Assembly (NCBI GenBank): GCA_944326565.1 | Contig: CALVEL010000002.1 | Location: 186,001 to 250,000, forward strand | Source of the DNA: Candidatus Gastranaerophilales bacterium | Lineage (GTDB): Bacteria > Cyanobacteriota > Vampirovibrionia > Gastranaerophilales > Gastranaerophilaceae | Direction: 5' to 3' | Length of the DNA stretch: 64,000 bases | Shown here: positions 27,025 to 35,345 of the stretch, piece after piece | How positions within the stretch are numbered: position 1 is the first letter of the stretch | How the letters are laid out: every line of letters starts with the position of its first letter | Program-made: the position numbers and the translations under genes | The notes under the pieces: model-generated | What the model saw: only the letters and a program-made list of their open reading frames with translations | What the model was told of the DNA's origin: nothing | Databases searched by the model: none

Positions 27025-27738
27025 ATGGAGAGATTTTTTACAAAAACGGAAGATGACATCAAAATAGCATTTAATTATTACAGAACTGGTCATGAAGAAG
27101 TTGTAATAATATGTCCGGGATGGTTTATGACTAAAGATAGCAAAGCTTTTTCGAGTCTTGCGGAAGATTTATCAACTAAACTTGATGTAATATCTATGGA
27201 TTTTAGAGGACATGGCGAAAGTGAGGGGTATTTTACATTCACATCAAAAGAAATTCTTGACCTTGAAGCTGTAATTAAATATGCAAAAAAATATTATAAA
27301 AGAATTTACTTAATGGGTTTTTCACTTGGTGGGGCTTTGGTGTTGATTGAAGGTGCTCTACATAATAAAGTTGATAAAATTATTTCAATATCAGCTCCGA
27401 CTGATTTTTACAGAATAGAAAATAAAATGTGGCATCCGAATGCTTGGATTCCAACATTAAAAAAGTTTGAGCCTAAACGCTGGCTATCAGTAAGACCTTC
27501 TTTAGTAATTCATAAGAAAATTAAACCCATAGATATTGTTGATAAAATAACAGCTCCGACACTTTTTATAGCTGGAGCAAAAGATGTCACAGTCTGTCCC
27601 TGGCATACAGAAATGCTGTATCAAAAAGCTCAATGTAAAAAAGCATTTGAATTTTTTGAAAATGGTATTCATGCAGAAGATATTTTTATTAATGAACGAG
27701 AAAGATTTCTGAATATTTGCCTGCAATGGCTAAGTTAA
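27025..27738 (+). CDS. Alpha/beta hydrolase
   Basis: A 237-residue cytoplasmic hydrolase. The nucleophile Ser is in LMGFSLGGAL (about 97), the oxyanion-side motif is VIICPGWFMT, the acid is probably in AGAKDVTVCP and the His in ENGIHAEDIF. MDFRGHGESEG is typical of esterase or acylglycerol-type members. Substrate unknown. It lies just upstream of hom but has its own promoter-like box. Confidence 0.87.
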   Translation: MERFFTKTEDDIKIAFNYYRTGHEEVVIICPGWFMTKDSKAFSSLAEDLSTKLDVISMDFRGHGESEGYFTFTSKEILDLEAVIKYAKKYYKRIYLMGFSLGGALVLIEGALHNKVDKIISISAPTDFYRIENKMWHPNAWIPTLKKFEPKRWLSVRPSLVIHKKIKPIDIVDKITAPTLFIAGAKDVTVCPWHTEMLYQKAQCKKAFEFFENGIHAEDIFINERERFLNICLQWLS

Positions 27739-27752
27739 ATCAATAAATGATT

Positions 27753-27780
27753 TTGCTTAAAAAGTTTTTTATGCTACACT
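27753..27780 (+). promoter_or_regulatory. Promoter ending six bases before hom ATG (leaderless pattern)
   Basis: TTGCTT, 16-base spacer, TACACT, then 6 nt to the ATG at 27787. No ribosome site and no threonine attenuator. Confidence 0.5.
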
Positions 27781-27786
27781 CTGTAT

Positions 27787-29064
27787 ATGGAAAAGAAAAA
27801 AATTAAAATCGGATTAATCGGGTTAGGCACAGTCGGAACAGGTGTGTATAAGACTTTAGAACCTTATGAGGATATAGAAATAACTAAAATCGGGGTGAAG
27901 AATATAAACAAGCCTCGTAATATTGAAAATTTGAATAAGTCAATTTTGACAGAAGACAGCTACGAAGTTGCGACAGACCCTGAAATTGATATTGTATGTG
28001 AATTAATAGGCGGAGTTCAGCCGGCGTTTGATTTGATAAAAACAGCGATAAAAAATGGTAAACATATAGTTACTGCAAATAAAGAACTTCTTGCAAAACA
28101 TGGTGAAGAACTTTTTAATTATGCTGAAAAATATAATAAAGTTGTTCTTTATGAAGCAGCGATTGCAGGCGGAATTCCTTTGATTATGCCAATCAAAACG
28201 ATTATGGCAGGCAATAAAATTAACAAGATTGAGGCTATTTTAAATGGAACAACCAATTATATTTTGACAAAGATGGATGTACAGGGTGCATCTTACGAAT
28301 CTGTTTTAAAAGAAGCTCAAGAATTGGGTTATGCCGAAACTGATCCGACAGGAGATGTAGAAGGATTTGATGCTGCATACAAAATTACAACCCTTGCAAC
28401 AATCGCATTTAGAAAACGGATTAAACTGGATAATGTATATCGTGAGGGTATTACCAAAATTCGAGCTCAAGATATGCATGCTGCAAACGACTTGGGTTAT
28501 AAAATAAAACTTATAGCTTCAGCTACATTAAACGAAGATGGAAAAGCTGATGTAAGAGTTCATCCTATGTTGATTTCTAAAAAATCAACTCTGGCGCATA
28601 TTGATTATGTAACGAATGCCGTAAGTCTTTCAGGTCATCCGATAGGTGATATTACACTATCAGGTCCCGGAGCTGGAGAATTCCCGACAGCAAGCTCTGT
28701 TGTTGGTGATATCCTTGCAATAGTTGCAGAACTTGGCAAAACGGATTATCTGCTTCCGATGATGAGATGCAGGCATGATGAAATGGCTGATTGTATAAAT
28801 ATTAAAGATACAATGAACAAATATTATCTTTCAATAAATGCCAAAAATAATAAAGGTGTAATCGGTACGATCGGCAAAATTTGTGCGGATAACGATATAA
28901 GCCTTCAAAGCATTGTCCAACGTGGTGTAGATGAGGATAACACGGCAAATATTACCGTGATTACGGAATTAGCACTTGAAAAGAATATGAGAAGAGCAGT
29001 CGATGCCTTTGAAAAAGATAAATTTATCAACAAAGTTAACAGCCTGATTAGAGTTCAGGTATAG
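27787..29064 (+). CDS. hom: Homoserine dehydrogenase
   Basis: A 425-residue enzyme that reduces aspartate semialdehyde to homoserine for threonine and methionine synthesis. The NAD(P) site is GLIGLGTVGTGVYK at the N-terminus, TANKELLAKHG and EAAIAGGIPLI follow, and the catalytic region has NGTTNYILTKM. A C-terminal ACT domain (about 348-425, GVIGTIGKICADNDISLQSI) is the usual feedback-control module. It is not fused to aspartokinase. thrC follows after 12 bases in the same operon. Confidence 0.97.
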   Translation: MEKKKIKIGLIGLGTVGTGVYKTLEPYEDIEITKIGVKNINKPRNIENLNKSILTEDSYEVATDPEIDIVCELIGGVQPAFDLIKTAIKNGKHIVTANKELLAKHGEELFNYAEKYNKVVLYEAAIAGGIPLIMPIKTIMAGNKINKIEAILNGTTNYILTKMDVQGASYESVLKEAQELGYAETDPTGDVEGFDAAYKITTLATIAFRKRIKLDNVYREGITKIRAQDMHAANDLGYKIKLIASATLNEDGKADVRVHPMLISKKSTLAHIDYVTNAVSLSGHPIGDITLSGPGAGEFPTASSVVGDILAIVAELGKTDYLLPMMRCRHDEMADCINIKDTMNKYYLSINAKNNKGVIGTIGKICADNDISLQSIVQRGVDEDNTANITVITELALEKNMRRAVDAFEKDKFINKVNSLIRVQV

Positions 29065-29076
29065 AGGATTAAAAAT

Positions 29077-30144
29077 ATGATGACCGAAAAAAAATACTAT
29101 CAAGGATTAATCAATACATTTAGAGAATACTTACCCGTAAGTGACAAAACTCCTGTTGTTACGTTGAATGAAGGGAATACTCCGTTAATAAAGGCTGATA
29201 ATTTGGCTAAAAAAATCGGACTTAATGCTGAAATTTATTTAAAATTTGAAGGCTGTAACCCGACAGGAAGCTTTAAAGACCGCGGTATGACAATGGCAGT
29301 TTCAAAAGCAAAAGAGGATGGAGCAGGTGCAATAATTTGCGCATCAACAGGAAACACCTCAGCTTCAGCTGCTGCATACGGCGCAAAGGCAGGCATGAGA
29401 ACTTTTGTTTTAATTCCTGACGGTTATATTGCTTTAGGAAAATTATCTCAGGCGATGATGTACGGTGCTGAAATTATCGCAATTCAGGGAAATTTTGATG
29501 AAGCACTTGAATTGGTCAGAAAAATTGCTGATGAATATCCTATTACTTTGGTAAATTCTGTGAACCCGTACAGAATAGAAGGTCAAAAGACAGGTGCGTT
29601 TGAGATTATAAATTCTTTAGGTCAAGCACCTGATTATCACTTTATTCCTGTCGGAAATGCAGGAAACATAACCGCTTATTGGAAAGGTTATAAAGAATGG
29701 TACAATTTAGGTAAAATACCATCACTTCCTAAGATGATGGGATTTGAAGCTGAAGGAGCTGCTGCAATAGTTAAGGGCGAAAGGATTTTGAAACCTGAAA
29801 CTTTGGCAACTGCAATCAGAATAGGTAATCCTGCAAGCTGGAAATTTGCAGAAGCTGCTCGTGACGAAAGCAATGGAATGATTAACTTTGTAACTGATGA
29901 AGAAATCGTAAAAGCATACAAGCTTATTGCCTCAACCGAGGGCGTATTGGCAGAACCAGCAAGTGCCGCTTCTGTTGCTGGGCTAATCAAGGTTAAAGAT
30001 CAAATTAAAGAAGGTTCTAAAATCGTTTGTATTTTAACAGGGAACGGTTTGAAAGATCCAGATAATGCGATTAAATATTCAAATGCTGATGTGAAAAAGA
30101 CAACATCAAATATGACTGATATTTTAAGAGCTATGAATATATAG
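29077..30144 (+). CDS. thrC: Threonine synthase
   Basis: A 355-residue PLP enzyme making threonine from O-phosphohomoserine. The Schiff-base Lys is in [11 protein letters not shown] (about 67), [19 protein letters not shown] binds the cofactor phosphate side, and [14 protein letters not shown] is also typical. It is the short bacterial type. AGAGGA precedes the ATG; of the two leading Met codons the first is taken. It ends the hom-thrC operon at a terminator. Confidence 0.97.
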   Translation: MMTEKKYYQGLINTFREYLPVSDKTPVVTLNEGNTPLIKADNLAKKIGLNAEIYLKFEGCNPTGSFKDRGMTMAVSKAKEDGAGAIICASTGNTSASAAAYGAKAGMRTFVLIPDGYIALGKLSQAMMYGAEIIAIQGNFDEALELVRKIADEYPITLVNSVNPYRIEGQKTGAFEIINSLGQAPDYHFIPVGNAGNITAYWKGYKEWYNLGKIPSLPKMMGFEAEGAAAIVKGERILKPETLATAIRIGNPASWKFAEAARDESNGMINFVTDEEIVKAYKLIASTEGVLAEPASAASVAGLIKVKDQIKEGSKIVCILTGNGLKDPDNAIKYSNADVKKTTSNMTDILRAMNI

Positions 30145-30172
30145 TTTGGTTTTAAATAATCAAATAGAACCT

Positions 30173-30201
30173 AAAGAGCCCTTTGTTTTAAGGGCTTTTT
30201 T
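30173..30201 (+). terminator. Terminator of hom-thrC
   Basis: AAAGAGCCC / GGGCTTTTTT hairpin with T run; it touches the stop codon of the XRE remnant on the other strand. Confidence 0.8.
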
Positions 30202-30340
30202 AGTCCTCAAAATTAAGTAATTCTTTCGGTTCAACCCCAAGAACATCAGCAATAATTTTTAATTTAGATAAGGTGATATCTGTTTTTGCAGTTTCTACCA
30301 TGGCAATTGTGGATTTAGAAATCCCGTTAATTACAAGAAA
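30200..30340 (-). pseudogene. 3' remnant of an XRE-type regulator
   Basis: On the minus strand a frame reads FLVINGISKSTIAMVETAKT, then DITLSKLKIIADVLGVEPKE, and ends LLNFED at TAA 30200. This is the second half of an XRE helix-turn-helix domain. The first half is missing, and an in-frame TAG lies just upstream. The break is close to the start of the pilin remnant on the other strand, so one rearrangement may have cut both. Confidence 0.7.
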
Positions 30341-30391
30341 ATTGTTCTATTTAAAAAGGATTATCTCTCATGTAAATAAATTTAAATATGG

Positions 30392-30601
30392 TTTGTTGTT
30401 ATACGTACCGAAGATAAAGACTTGTCAAAATCAAAAAGGATTGATTTTGAGACATATTGCAATAAAAACACAGCGTGGGGAGCAGGTATAGGTAACTATT
30501 TGAGTGGTAGCGGATGTACAGCTTGGGCATTGTATAAGGAGAATCAAGAGTATTTACATTGCGCCGGTCTGAGCTGGAAAGGTAAAGATAAATGTAAGTA
30601 A
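30392..30601 (+). pseudogene. 3' remnant of a prepilin gene
   Basis: The frame reads from about 30392 through DFETYCNKNTAWGAGIGNYL to CK and TAA 30601, and matches the C-terminal third of the prepilin at 56950. From about 30506 to 30601 the two DNA sequences are identical over 96 bases except one C/T difference. There is no start, leader or FTLAE helix here. It is either decay of a full gene or a silent cassette that could exchange with the expressed copy. The stretch 30602-30675 holds nothing I recognise. Confidence 0.85.
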
Positions 30602-30675
30602 GTAGAATTGTTTAACATATCAATAAAACTTCAAAATTTGAATAAATTTATAACTTTCACGAACATTATAAATTC

Positions 30676-30703
30676 TTGACTAAGCCTTTTCAGCACGTAC
30701 AAT
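30676..30703 (+). promoter_or_regulatory. Strong promoter with overlapping palindrome
   Basis: TTGACT, 16-base spacer, TACAAT. The -10 overlaps an inverted repeat TACAA-N5-TTGTA that could be an operator. It drives the NifU-like/GGGtGRT pair. Confidence 0.65.
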
Positions 30704-30735
30704 ATTCTTGTATATAACCGAAGGGAGTATAGAAA

Positions 30736-31440
30736 ATGTTGGATCGTATACAACTTACACACGAAGTAGAAGAAATGTGCTGCGTAAAACGCGGTGTAAA
30801 AGGCGAACCTGCTCCGATACCTCAAGAAGGTGAATGGACAAAGGTTAAAAAAATTGAAGAAATTTCAGGTTTAACTCACGGTTGCGGATGCTGTGCACCA
30901 CAACAAGGAACTTGCAAATTAACTCTTAATGTAAAAGACGGTATTATCCAAGAAGCTTTGGTAGAAACACTTGGATGTTCAGGTATGACACACTCAGCTG
31001 CAATGGCTGCTGAAATTTTGCCTGGCAAAACTCTTTTAGAAGCATTGAATACTGACCTTGTATGTGACGCAATTAACGTTGCAATGAGAGAATTGTTCTT
31101 GCAAATCGTCTACGGCAGAACTCAAACATCTTTTTCAGAAGGCGGATTGCCAGTAGGTGCTGGACTTGAAGATTTAGGAAAAGGTCTTCGTTCTCAAGTA
31201 GGTACAATCTTCTCAACTAAACAAAAAGGACCAAGATACCTTGAAGTTGCAGAAGGTTATGTTCTTGAACTAGGTTTGGACAAAAACGATGAAGTTATCG
31301 GCTACAAATTTGTTCACCTTGGAAAATTCATGGATGCAGTTAAAAAAGGCGTTGATCCGAAAGAAGCTTTGGAAAAATTCACAGGAACTTACGGAAGATT
31401 TGCTGATGCTGTGAAGAAAATCGACCCGAGAGTTGAGTAA
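30736..31440 (+). CDS. NifU-like iron-sulfur scaffold-type protein
   Basis: A 234-residue protein usually annotated as an iron-sulfur cluster assembly scaffold. It is Cys-rich at the N-terminus (C20-C21, then HGCGCCAPQQGTC at about 49-61) and has LGCSGMTHSAAMAAEIL, matching the Cys-containing NifU/IscU-like segment. It is paired with the GGGtGRT gene 50 bases downstream, a pairing I know from anaerobes with unknown function. A good ribosome site (GAAGGGAG) and strong promoter suggest high expression. Confidence 0.8.
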   Translation: MLDRIQLTHEVEEMCCVKRGVKGEPAPIPQEGEWTKVKKIEEISGLTHGCGCCAPQQGTCKLTLNVKDGIIQEALVETLGCSGMTHSAAMAAEILPGKTLLEALNTDLVCDAINVAMRELFLQIVYGRTQTSFSEGGLPVGAGLEDLGKGLRSQVGTIFSTKQKGPRYLEVAEGYVLELGLDKNDEVIGYKFVHLGKFMDAVKKGVDPKEALEKFTGTYGRFADAVKKIDPRVE

Positions 31441-31490
31441 TAAACAGTCAGTTAATATTTAAAAGTAAATTAAATTAAGAGGAAATAAAA

Positions 31491-32492
31491 ATGACAGTAA
31501 AATTTGAAGGACAAGACAGACGTCAAGCCAGATTAAACAAAGTTTTACCTGAATATGGTTTCAAATCATTGGAAGAAGCACGTGAACTTTGTCTGTCAAA
31601 AGGCATTGATGTTGATAAAATTGTTAAAGGCATTCAGCCTATCGCATTTGAAAATGCTGTATGGGCATACACTTTAGGATGCGCTATAGCATTGAAAAAA
31701 GGAACAAAAACAGCAGCAGAAGCTGCAGAAGCAATCGGTGAAGGCTTACAAGCATTTGCAGTACCGGGCTCAGTAGGTGATACAAGAAAAGTAGGCCTTG
31801 GTCACGGTAACTTGGCTGCTATGTTGTTGAGAGAAGAAACAAAATGTTTCTGTTTCTTAGCAGGTCATGAATCATTTGCAGCTGCTGAAGGTGCTATCGG
31901 TATTGCAAGAAATGCTAATAAAGTAAGAAAAGAACCTTTAAGAGTAATCTTGAACGGTCTTGGAAAAGATGCAGCTTACATTATTTCAAGAATCAACGGT
32001 TTCACATCAGTTGAGACAAAATACGATTATAAAACAGGCGAATTAAAAATCGTAAAAGAACAACCATTCTCAGACGGAGAAAGAGCAAAAGTTAAATGCT
32101 ACGGCGCAGATGATGTATCAGAAGGTGTTGCAATCATGATTCACGAAGGCGTTGACGTATCAATTACAGGTAACTCAACTAACCCGACTCGTTTCCAACA
32201 CCCTGTAGCAGGTACTTACAAGAAATGGTGCTATGAAAACGGAAGAAAATATTTCTCAGTAGCATCAGGCGGTGGTACAGGAAGAACACTTCACCCTGAT
32301 AACGTTGCAGCTGGTCCTGCATCTTACGGTATGACCGATACTATGGGCAGAATGCACGGTGATGCTCAATTTGCAGGTTCATCATCAGTTCCGGCTCACG
32401 TTGAAATGATGGGTGTAATCGGTATGGGTAACAATCCGATGGTAGGTGCTACAGTTGCTGTTGCAGTTGCTGTTGAAGGTGCTTTGAAGTAA
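31491..32492 (+). CDS. GGGtGRT family protein
   Basis: A 333-residue protein of the family named for its signature, here GGGTGRT at 260-266. Other conserved parts are the FAVPGSVGDTRKVGLGHGNL segment and a Gly/Ala/Val-rich end (NNPMVGATVAVAVAVEGALK). The family function is not established. Consistent pairing with the NifU-like gene suggests a shared, possibly redox or sulfur-related role. AGAGGA precedes the ATG, and a terminator follows. Confidence 0.9.
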   Translation: MTVKFEGQDRRQARLNKVLPEYGFKSLEEARELCLSKGIDVDKIVKGIQPIAFENAVWAYTLGCAIALKKGTKTAAEAAEAIGEGLQAFAVPGSVGDTRKVGLGHGNLAAMLLREETKCFCFLAGHESFAAAEGAIGIARNANKVRKEPLRVILNGLGKDAAYIISRINGFTSVETKYDYKTGELKIVKEQPFSDGERAKVKCYGADDVSEGVAIMIHEGVDVSITGNSTNPTRFQHPVAGTYKKWCYENGRKYFSVASGGGTGRTLHPDNVAAGPASYGMTDTMGRMHGDAQFAGSSSVPAHVEMMGVIGMGNNPMVGATVAVAVAVEGALK

Positions 32493-32516
32493 TTGCTAAA
32501 GTAAAATTAAAATCAA

Positions 32517-32547
32517 AAGAGAAGGCGGTTTATCTGCCTTCTTTTTG
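32517..32547 (+). terminator. Terminator after the GGGtGRT gene
   Basis: AGAAGGC / GCCTTCT stem followed by TTTTT. Confidence 0.85.
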
Positions 32548-32627
32548 TATGGAGTTTTGTAAGAATAAAAAATGAAAATAGCAAAAAAATATGTTAGTGA
32601 TTATATGAAAGTGTGAGAAAAAGGAGT

Positions 32628-32840
32628 GACTATGAGTATATCAGCTATTTAAACAAATTACATTAACAGAATTATTCTCAGATTTTAAATAATGAATTGG
32701 AAAAGGATTTTAAAACAGCAAACGAATTACAGACAGCGGAAAAAGAGCATATTGAAAAATTTGGAGTATGTCAGCAAGATTTAGATGATGAAAAATTAAC
32801 ATCTATAGTTGAAAAAAAAATAGAGAAATTGATAAGTTAA
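32628..32840 (+). pseudogene. Decayed small coding sequence
   Basis: One frame reads DYEYISYLNKLH, a TAA at 32664, then QNYSQILNNELEKDFKTANE and onward to IEKLIS and TAA at 32840. The amino-acid character stays protein-like across the stop. A GGAG site and ATG just before are in another frame. It looks like a small helical protein broken by a stop or frameshift. A real short gene in the second part, from a non-ATG start, is possible. Confidence 0.35.
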
Positions 32841-32841
32841 T

Positions 32842-32870
32842 AAAAAAGCAGCTAAGTAGCTGCTTTTTTA
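32842..32870. terminator. Bidirectional terminator
   Basis: AAAAAAGCAGCTA / TAGCTGCTTTTTT, overlapping the stop region of the His-rich gene. Confidence 0.85.
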
Positions 32871-33197
32871 TTGATGATTTCTTGCTTCAAAAATCAAATT
32901 TTTTATTGCCGTTTCTAAAGCTTCAGTTTCTGTTATGTTATGCTCTATTGCATAATCTTTAATTCTTTGGATCGCATCTTCGCTTAATCTTCTGTTGAAG
33001 GGTATTCTTTTTCCTTCGCACTTTCTGCCTGCACCGTCACGTTTACCGCCCCAGCCGCAACCTTTACCCTGACTATTATGGCAATGTCCATCACCATGTC
33101 CGTGACAATTGTGTCCGCCTTCGCAGTGATGCCCTTCGTTGTGACAGCCTTCGCCTCCATGGCAGTTTCCATGTTCGTGGTTACAATGTTCGTTCAT
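32868..33197 (-). CDS. His/Cys-rich metal-binding protein with ribbon-helix-helix-like domain
   Basis: A 109-residue protein in two parts. Residues 1-41 contain 12 His and 6 Cys in GH-, CH- and HGH-type repeats, an obvious metal-binding tail. After a GGKRDGAGRK linker, residues 64-105 (KRIPFNRRLSEDAIQRIKDY, then AIEHNITETEALETAI) have the strand-helix-helix pattern of ribbon-helix-helix regulators. This suggests a nickel-, zinc- or copper-responsive DNA-binding protein or a metal store. NikR has a different layout with metal sites in a C-terminal ACT-like domain. A good GGAGG site precedes the ATG. No transporter lies beside it. Confidence 0.75.
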   Translation of the reverse strand: MNEHCNHEHGNCHGGEGCHNEGHHCEGGHNCHGHGDGHCHNSQGKGCGWGGKRDGAGRKCEGKRIPFNRRLSEDAIQRIKDYAIEHNITETEALETAIKNLIFEARNHQ

Positions 33198-33333
33198 TTT
33201 GTTTGCCTCCTTATAGATTCATGATAACTCTTTTCTTGAATTTGTCAATACATAATCAAAAATAATTTTAGTTTTCAAAAAAATATGTTTGTCATAAAAT
33301 AAAAATATAACTTTATTTAAGGGGAGAAAAGAA

Positions 33334-34287
33334 ATGGCAAAAAACAGAATTGGTATTGATGTTGGTGGTACGAATGTAAAAATAGCGCTTGTGGATGCAA
33401 AAGGTAAAATAGTTTATTCGAACTCTGTTCCGACACGTGCAGAGATGGGGTATGAATATACAGTAAATAATATCAAGCAGGCGATTTATGATTTATTAAA
33501 AGAAACAAAATTAACAACAAAAGATATAGAAGGAATTGGATTTGGTTTCCCCGGACAAGTTGATTATAAGGCCGGAATTGTAAGAAATGCTCCGAATATT
33601 CCAGGCTGGGTAGAGGTACCTATTGCGAAGTTGATTGAAGATGAGTTTAAAATTCCGACTCGTGTAGATAACGATGTAAGATGTGCGGCATTAGGTGAAT
33701 TGAATTATGGTGCAGGTAAAGGTTGTGAAAATATGATTTGTATTACAGTCGGCACAGGTATCGGATCTGGTCTGATTATCAACGGAAAACTTGTTAGAGG
33801 AGCATCAAATGCAGCAGGTGAAATCGGTCATATCAAACTTCAGATGAATGGCGGACCGATTTGCGGTTGTGGCGATACCGGTTGCTTGGAAGCGTTCGCA
33901 TCAGGTCCTTCAATTGTTGCGATGGCTGAAGAATACATTAAAGGCGGAAAATCTACAAAGTTTAGAGAAATGGCAAACGGCGGACAAATCACACCTTATA
34001 TTGTATGTGAGGCAGCAAAGGCAGGTGATCCTGTCGCTCAAAGGATTTTCAATATTATGGGAGAATACATTGGTATAGGTCTTTCAAGTGTTGTAAACCT
34101 TCTTAATCCTGAAAAAATTATCATAGGCGGTGGTGTTGCAGATGCAGGAGATTTGCTTTTAGCGCCTTTAACTGAGACTTTGAAAAAACGTGCTATGAAA
34201 ATTGCAGGTTCAGCTGTTGAAGTTGTACCGGCACAATTAGGTAATACAGCAGGTGTCATCGGCGCAAGTCTTTTAATTGAAAGTTAA
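33334..34287 (+). CDS. ROK-family glucokinase
   Basis: A 317-residue sugar kinase with ATP loop GIDVGGTNVKIALVD, substrate region NAAGEIGHIKL and the ROK zinc site CGCGDTGCLEAFASG. The length and motifs fit glucokinase of the GlcK type, which feeds glucose into glycolysis after GH57/GH13 action. A second ROK gene is at 51962. GGGGAG precedes the ATG and a terminator follows. Confidence 0.92.
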   Translation: MAKNRIGIDVGGTNVKIALVDAKGKIVYSNSVPTRAEMGYEYTVNNIKQAIYDLLKETKLTTKDIEGIGFGFPGQVDYKAGIVRNAPNIPGWVEVPIAKLIEDEFKIPTRVDNDVRCAALGELNYGAGKGCENMICITVGTGIGSGLIINGKLVRGASNAAGEIGHIKLQMNGGPICGCGDTGCLEAFASGPSIVAMAEEYIKGGKSTKFREMANGGQITPYIVCEAAKAGDPVAQRIFNIMGEYIGIGLSSVVNLLNPEKIIIGGGVADAGDLLLAPLTETLKKRAMKIAGSAVEVVPAQLGNTAGVIGASLLIES

Positions 34288-34312
34288 AAATTAGAATAAT
34301 AAAATAATTATC

Positions 34313-34343
34313 AAAAAGCCTCTTTTTTATAAGAGGCTTTTTT
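34313..34343 (+). terminator. Terminator after the ROK kinase
   Basis: AAAAAGCCTCTT / AAGAGGCTTTTTT hairpin. Confidence 0.88.
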
Positions 34344-34388
34344 GAATTGCAAATTGTATCGATGTCAATTTTATGTTAATAATTAATT

Positions 34389-35345
34389 ATGGCAGTATAT
34401 TTTTTCTACGGCGATGAAGATTTTAATATAGAAAAAGAGATTGAAAAACTAAAGTCGGGCTTGGATAAGAATTTTCTCGAAATGAGTTACAAGGCTTATG
34501 ACAATCCGAAGTTTCCCGATTTAATTTCTATTTTACGCTCTCAGCCGATGATGTTCGGCAAAATGCTTGTTGTCATAAACTGTCTTGAATATTTTACGAA
34601 AACTTTTGATGACAAACAGATTAAAGAAATAGAAACATCAATAGAAGGGAATAATGAAAACCTTGATATTGTCTTTGTTGCAGCTCTTCCAAGAGACGGT
34701 AGTAAAAAACTCGACAGCAGAAAAAAGTTATTTAAAATTCTTGCAAAACACAATGCAAAAGAATGTGCTTCAATTCCGACTTATAAAACAGCAGATTTAG
34801 AAGATTGGGTGAAAAAATCAGCAAAGACAAAATCTTTAAAGATTAATCCGGATGCTGTGACAGCTTTAATCATGCAGGTAGGAAATAATTTAAGACAGCT
34901 TGACGGGGAGCTTGAAAAGTTGAAGTTGATGTGCTACCCAGATAGTGTTGCTACAAAAGAAATGGTAAAAGATATTTGTATTTCAAATGAAGATATTTTT
35001 GCGTTTTCTGATTTTTTGATGACAGGTGAGAAAGATAAAGCGCTTTTAGAATATAGAAAATTGTTAGAAAAAAAATATCCGCTTGAAATTTTATCAACTT
35101 TACAGACAATGCTCAGACGCTGGATTGTTATTAAGGCTAAATCATCAGAGATGACACCTTTTGAGCTCGGTAAGTTGACAGGTCAGCATGAATATGTTGT
35201 AAAACTTTCAATCCAAAAACTTAAAAAGACAAACTTGAAAGATCTTGTCAAATTAAAGAAAAATTTAACCGAGGCTGAATTTAAAATAAAATCAGGTCAA
35301 TCCTTTGATGTTGAAAGAGAGGTAGAAGATGCTTTCCTCAAGTAA
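34389..35345 (+). CDS. holA: DNA polymerase III subunit delta
   Basis: A 318-residue clamp-loader subunit that opens the beta clamp. It begins VYFFYGDEDFNIEKEIEKLK, typical of HolA, has LRSQPMMFGKMLVVIN and a middle QVGNNLRQLDGELEKL helix, and ends in the collar domain. The next gene, holB, overlaps by 17 bases, so both clamp-loader subunits are coupled. No ribosome site is seen; a TTAATA box 7 nt before the ATG suggests leaderless translation. Confidence 0.92.
   Translation: MAVYFFYGDEDFNIEKEIEKLKSGLDKNFLEMSYKAYDNPKFPDLISILRSQPMMFGKMLVVINCLEYFTKTFDDKQIKEIETSIEGNNENLDIVFVAALPRDGSKKLDSRKKLFKILAKHNAKECASIPTYKTADLEDWVKKSAKTKSLKINPDAVTALIMQVGNNLRQLDGELEKLKLMCYPDSVATKEMVKDICISNEDIFAFSDFLMTGEKDKALLEYRKLLEKKYPLEILSTLQTMLRRWIVIKAKSSEMTPFELGKLTGQHEYVVKLSIQKLKKTNLKDLVKLKKNLTEAEFKIKSGQSFDVEREVEDAFLK

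Noticed and set aside
30273-30491. 72-codon plus-strand ORF across the remnant zone
   Set aside because: It crosses the XRE and pilin remnants in the wrong frames and has no ribosome site.
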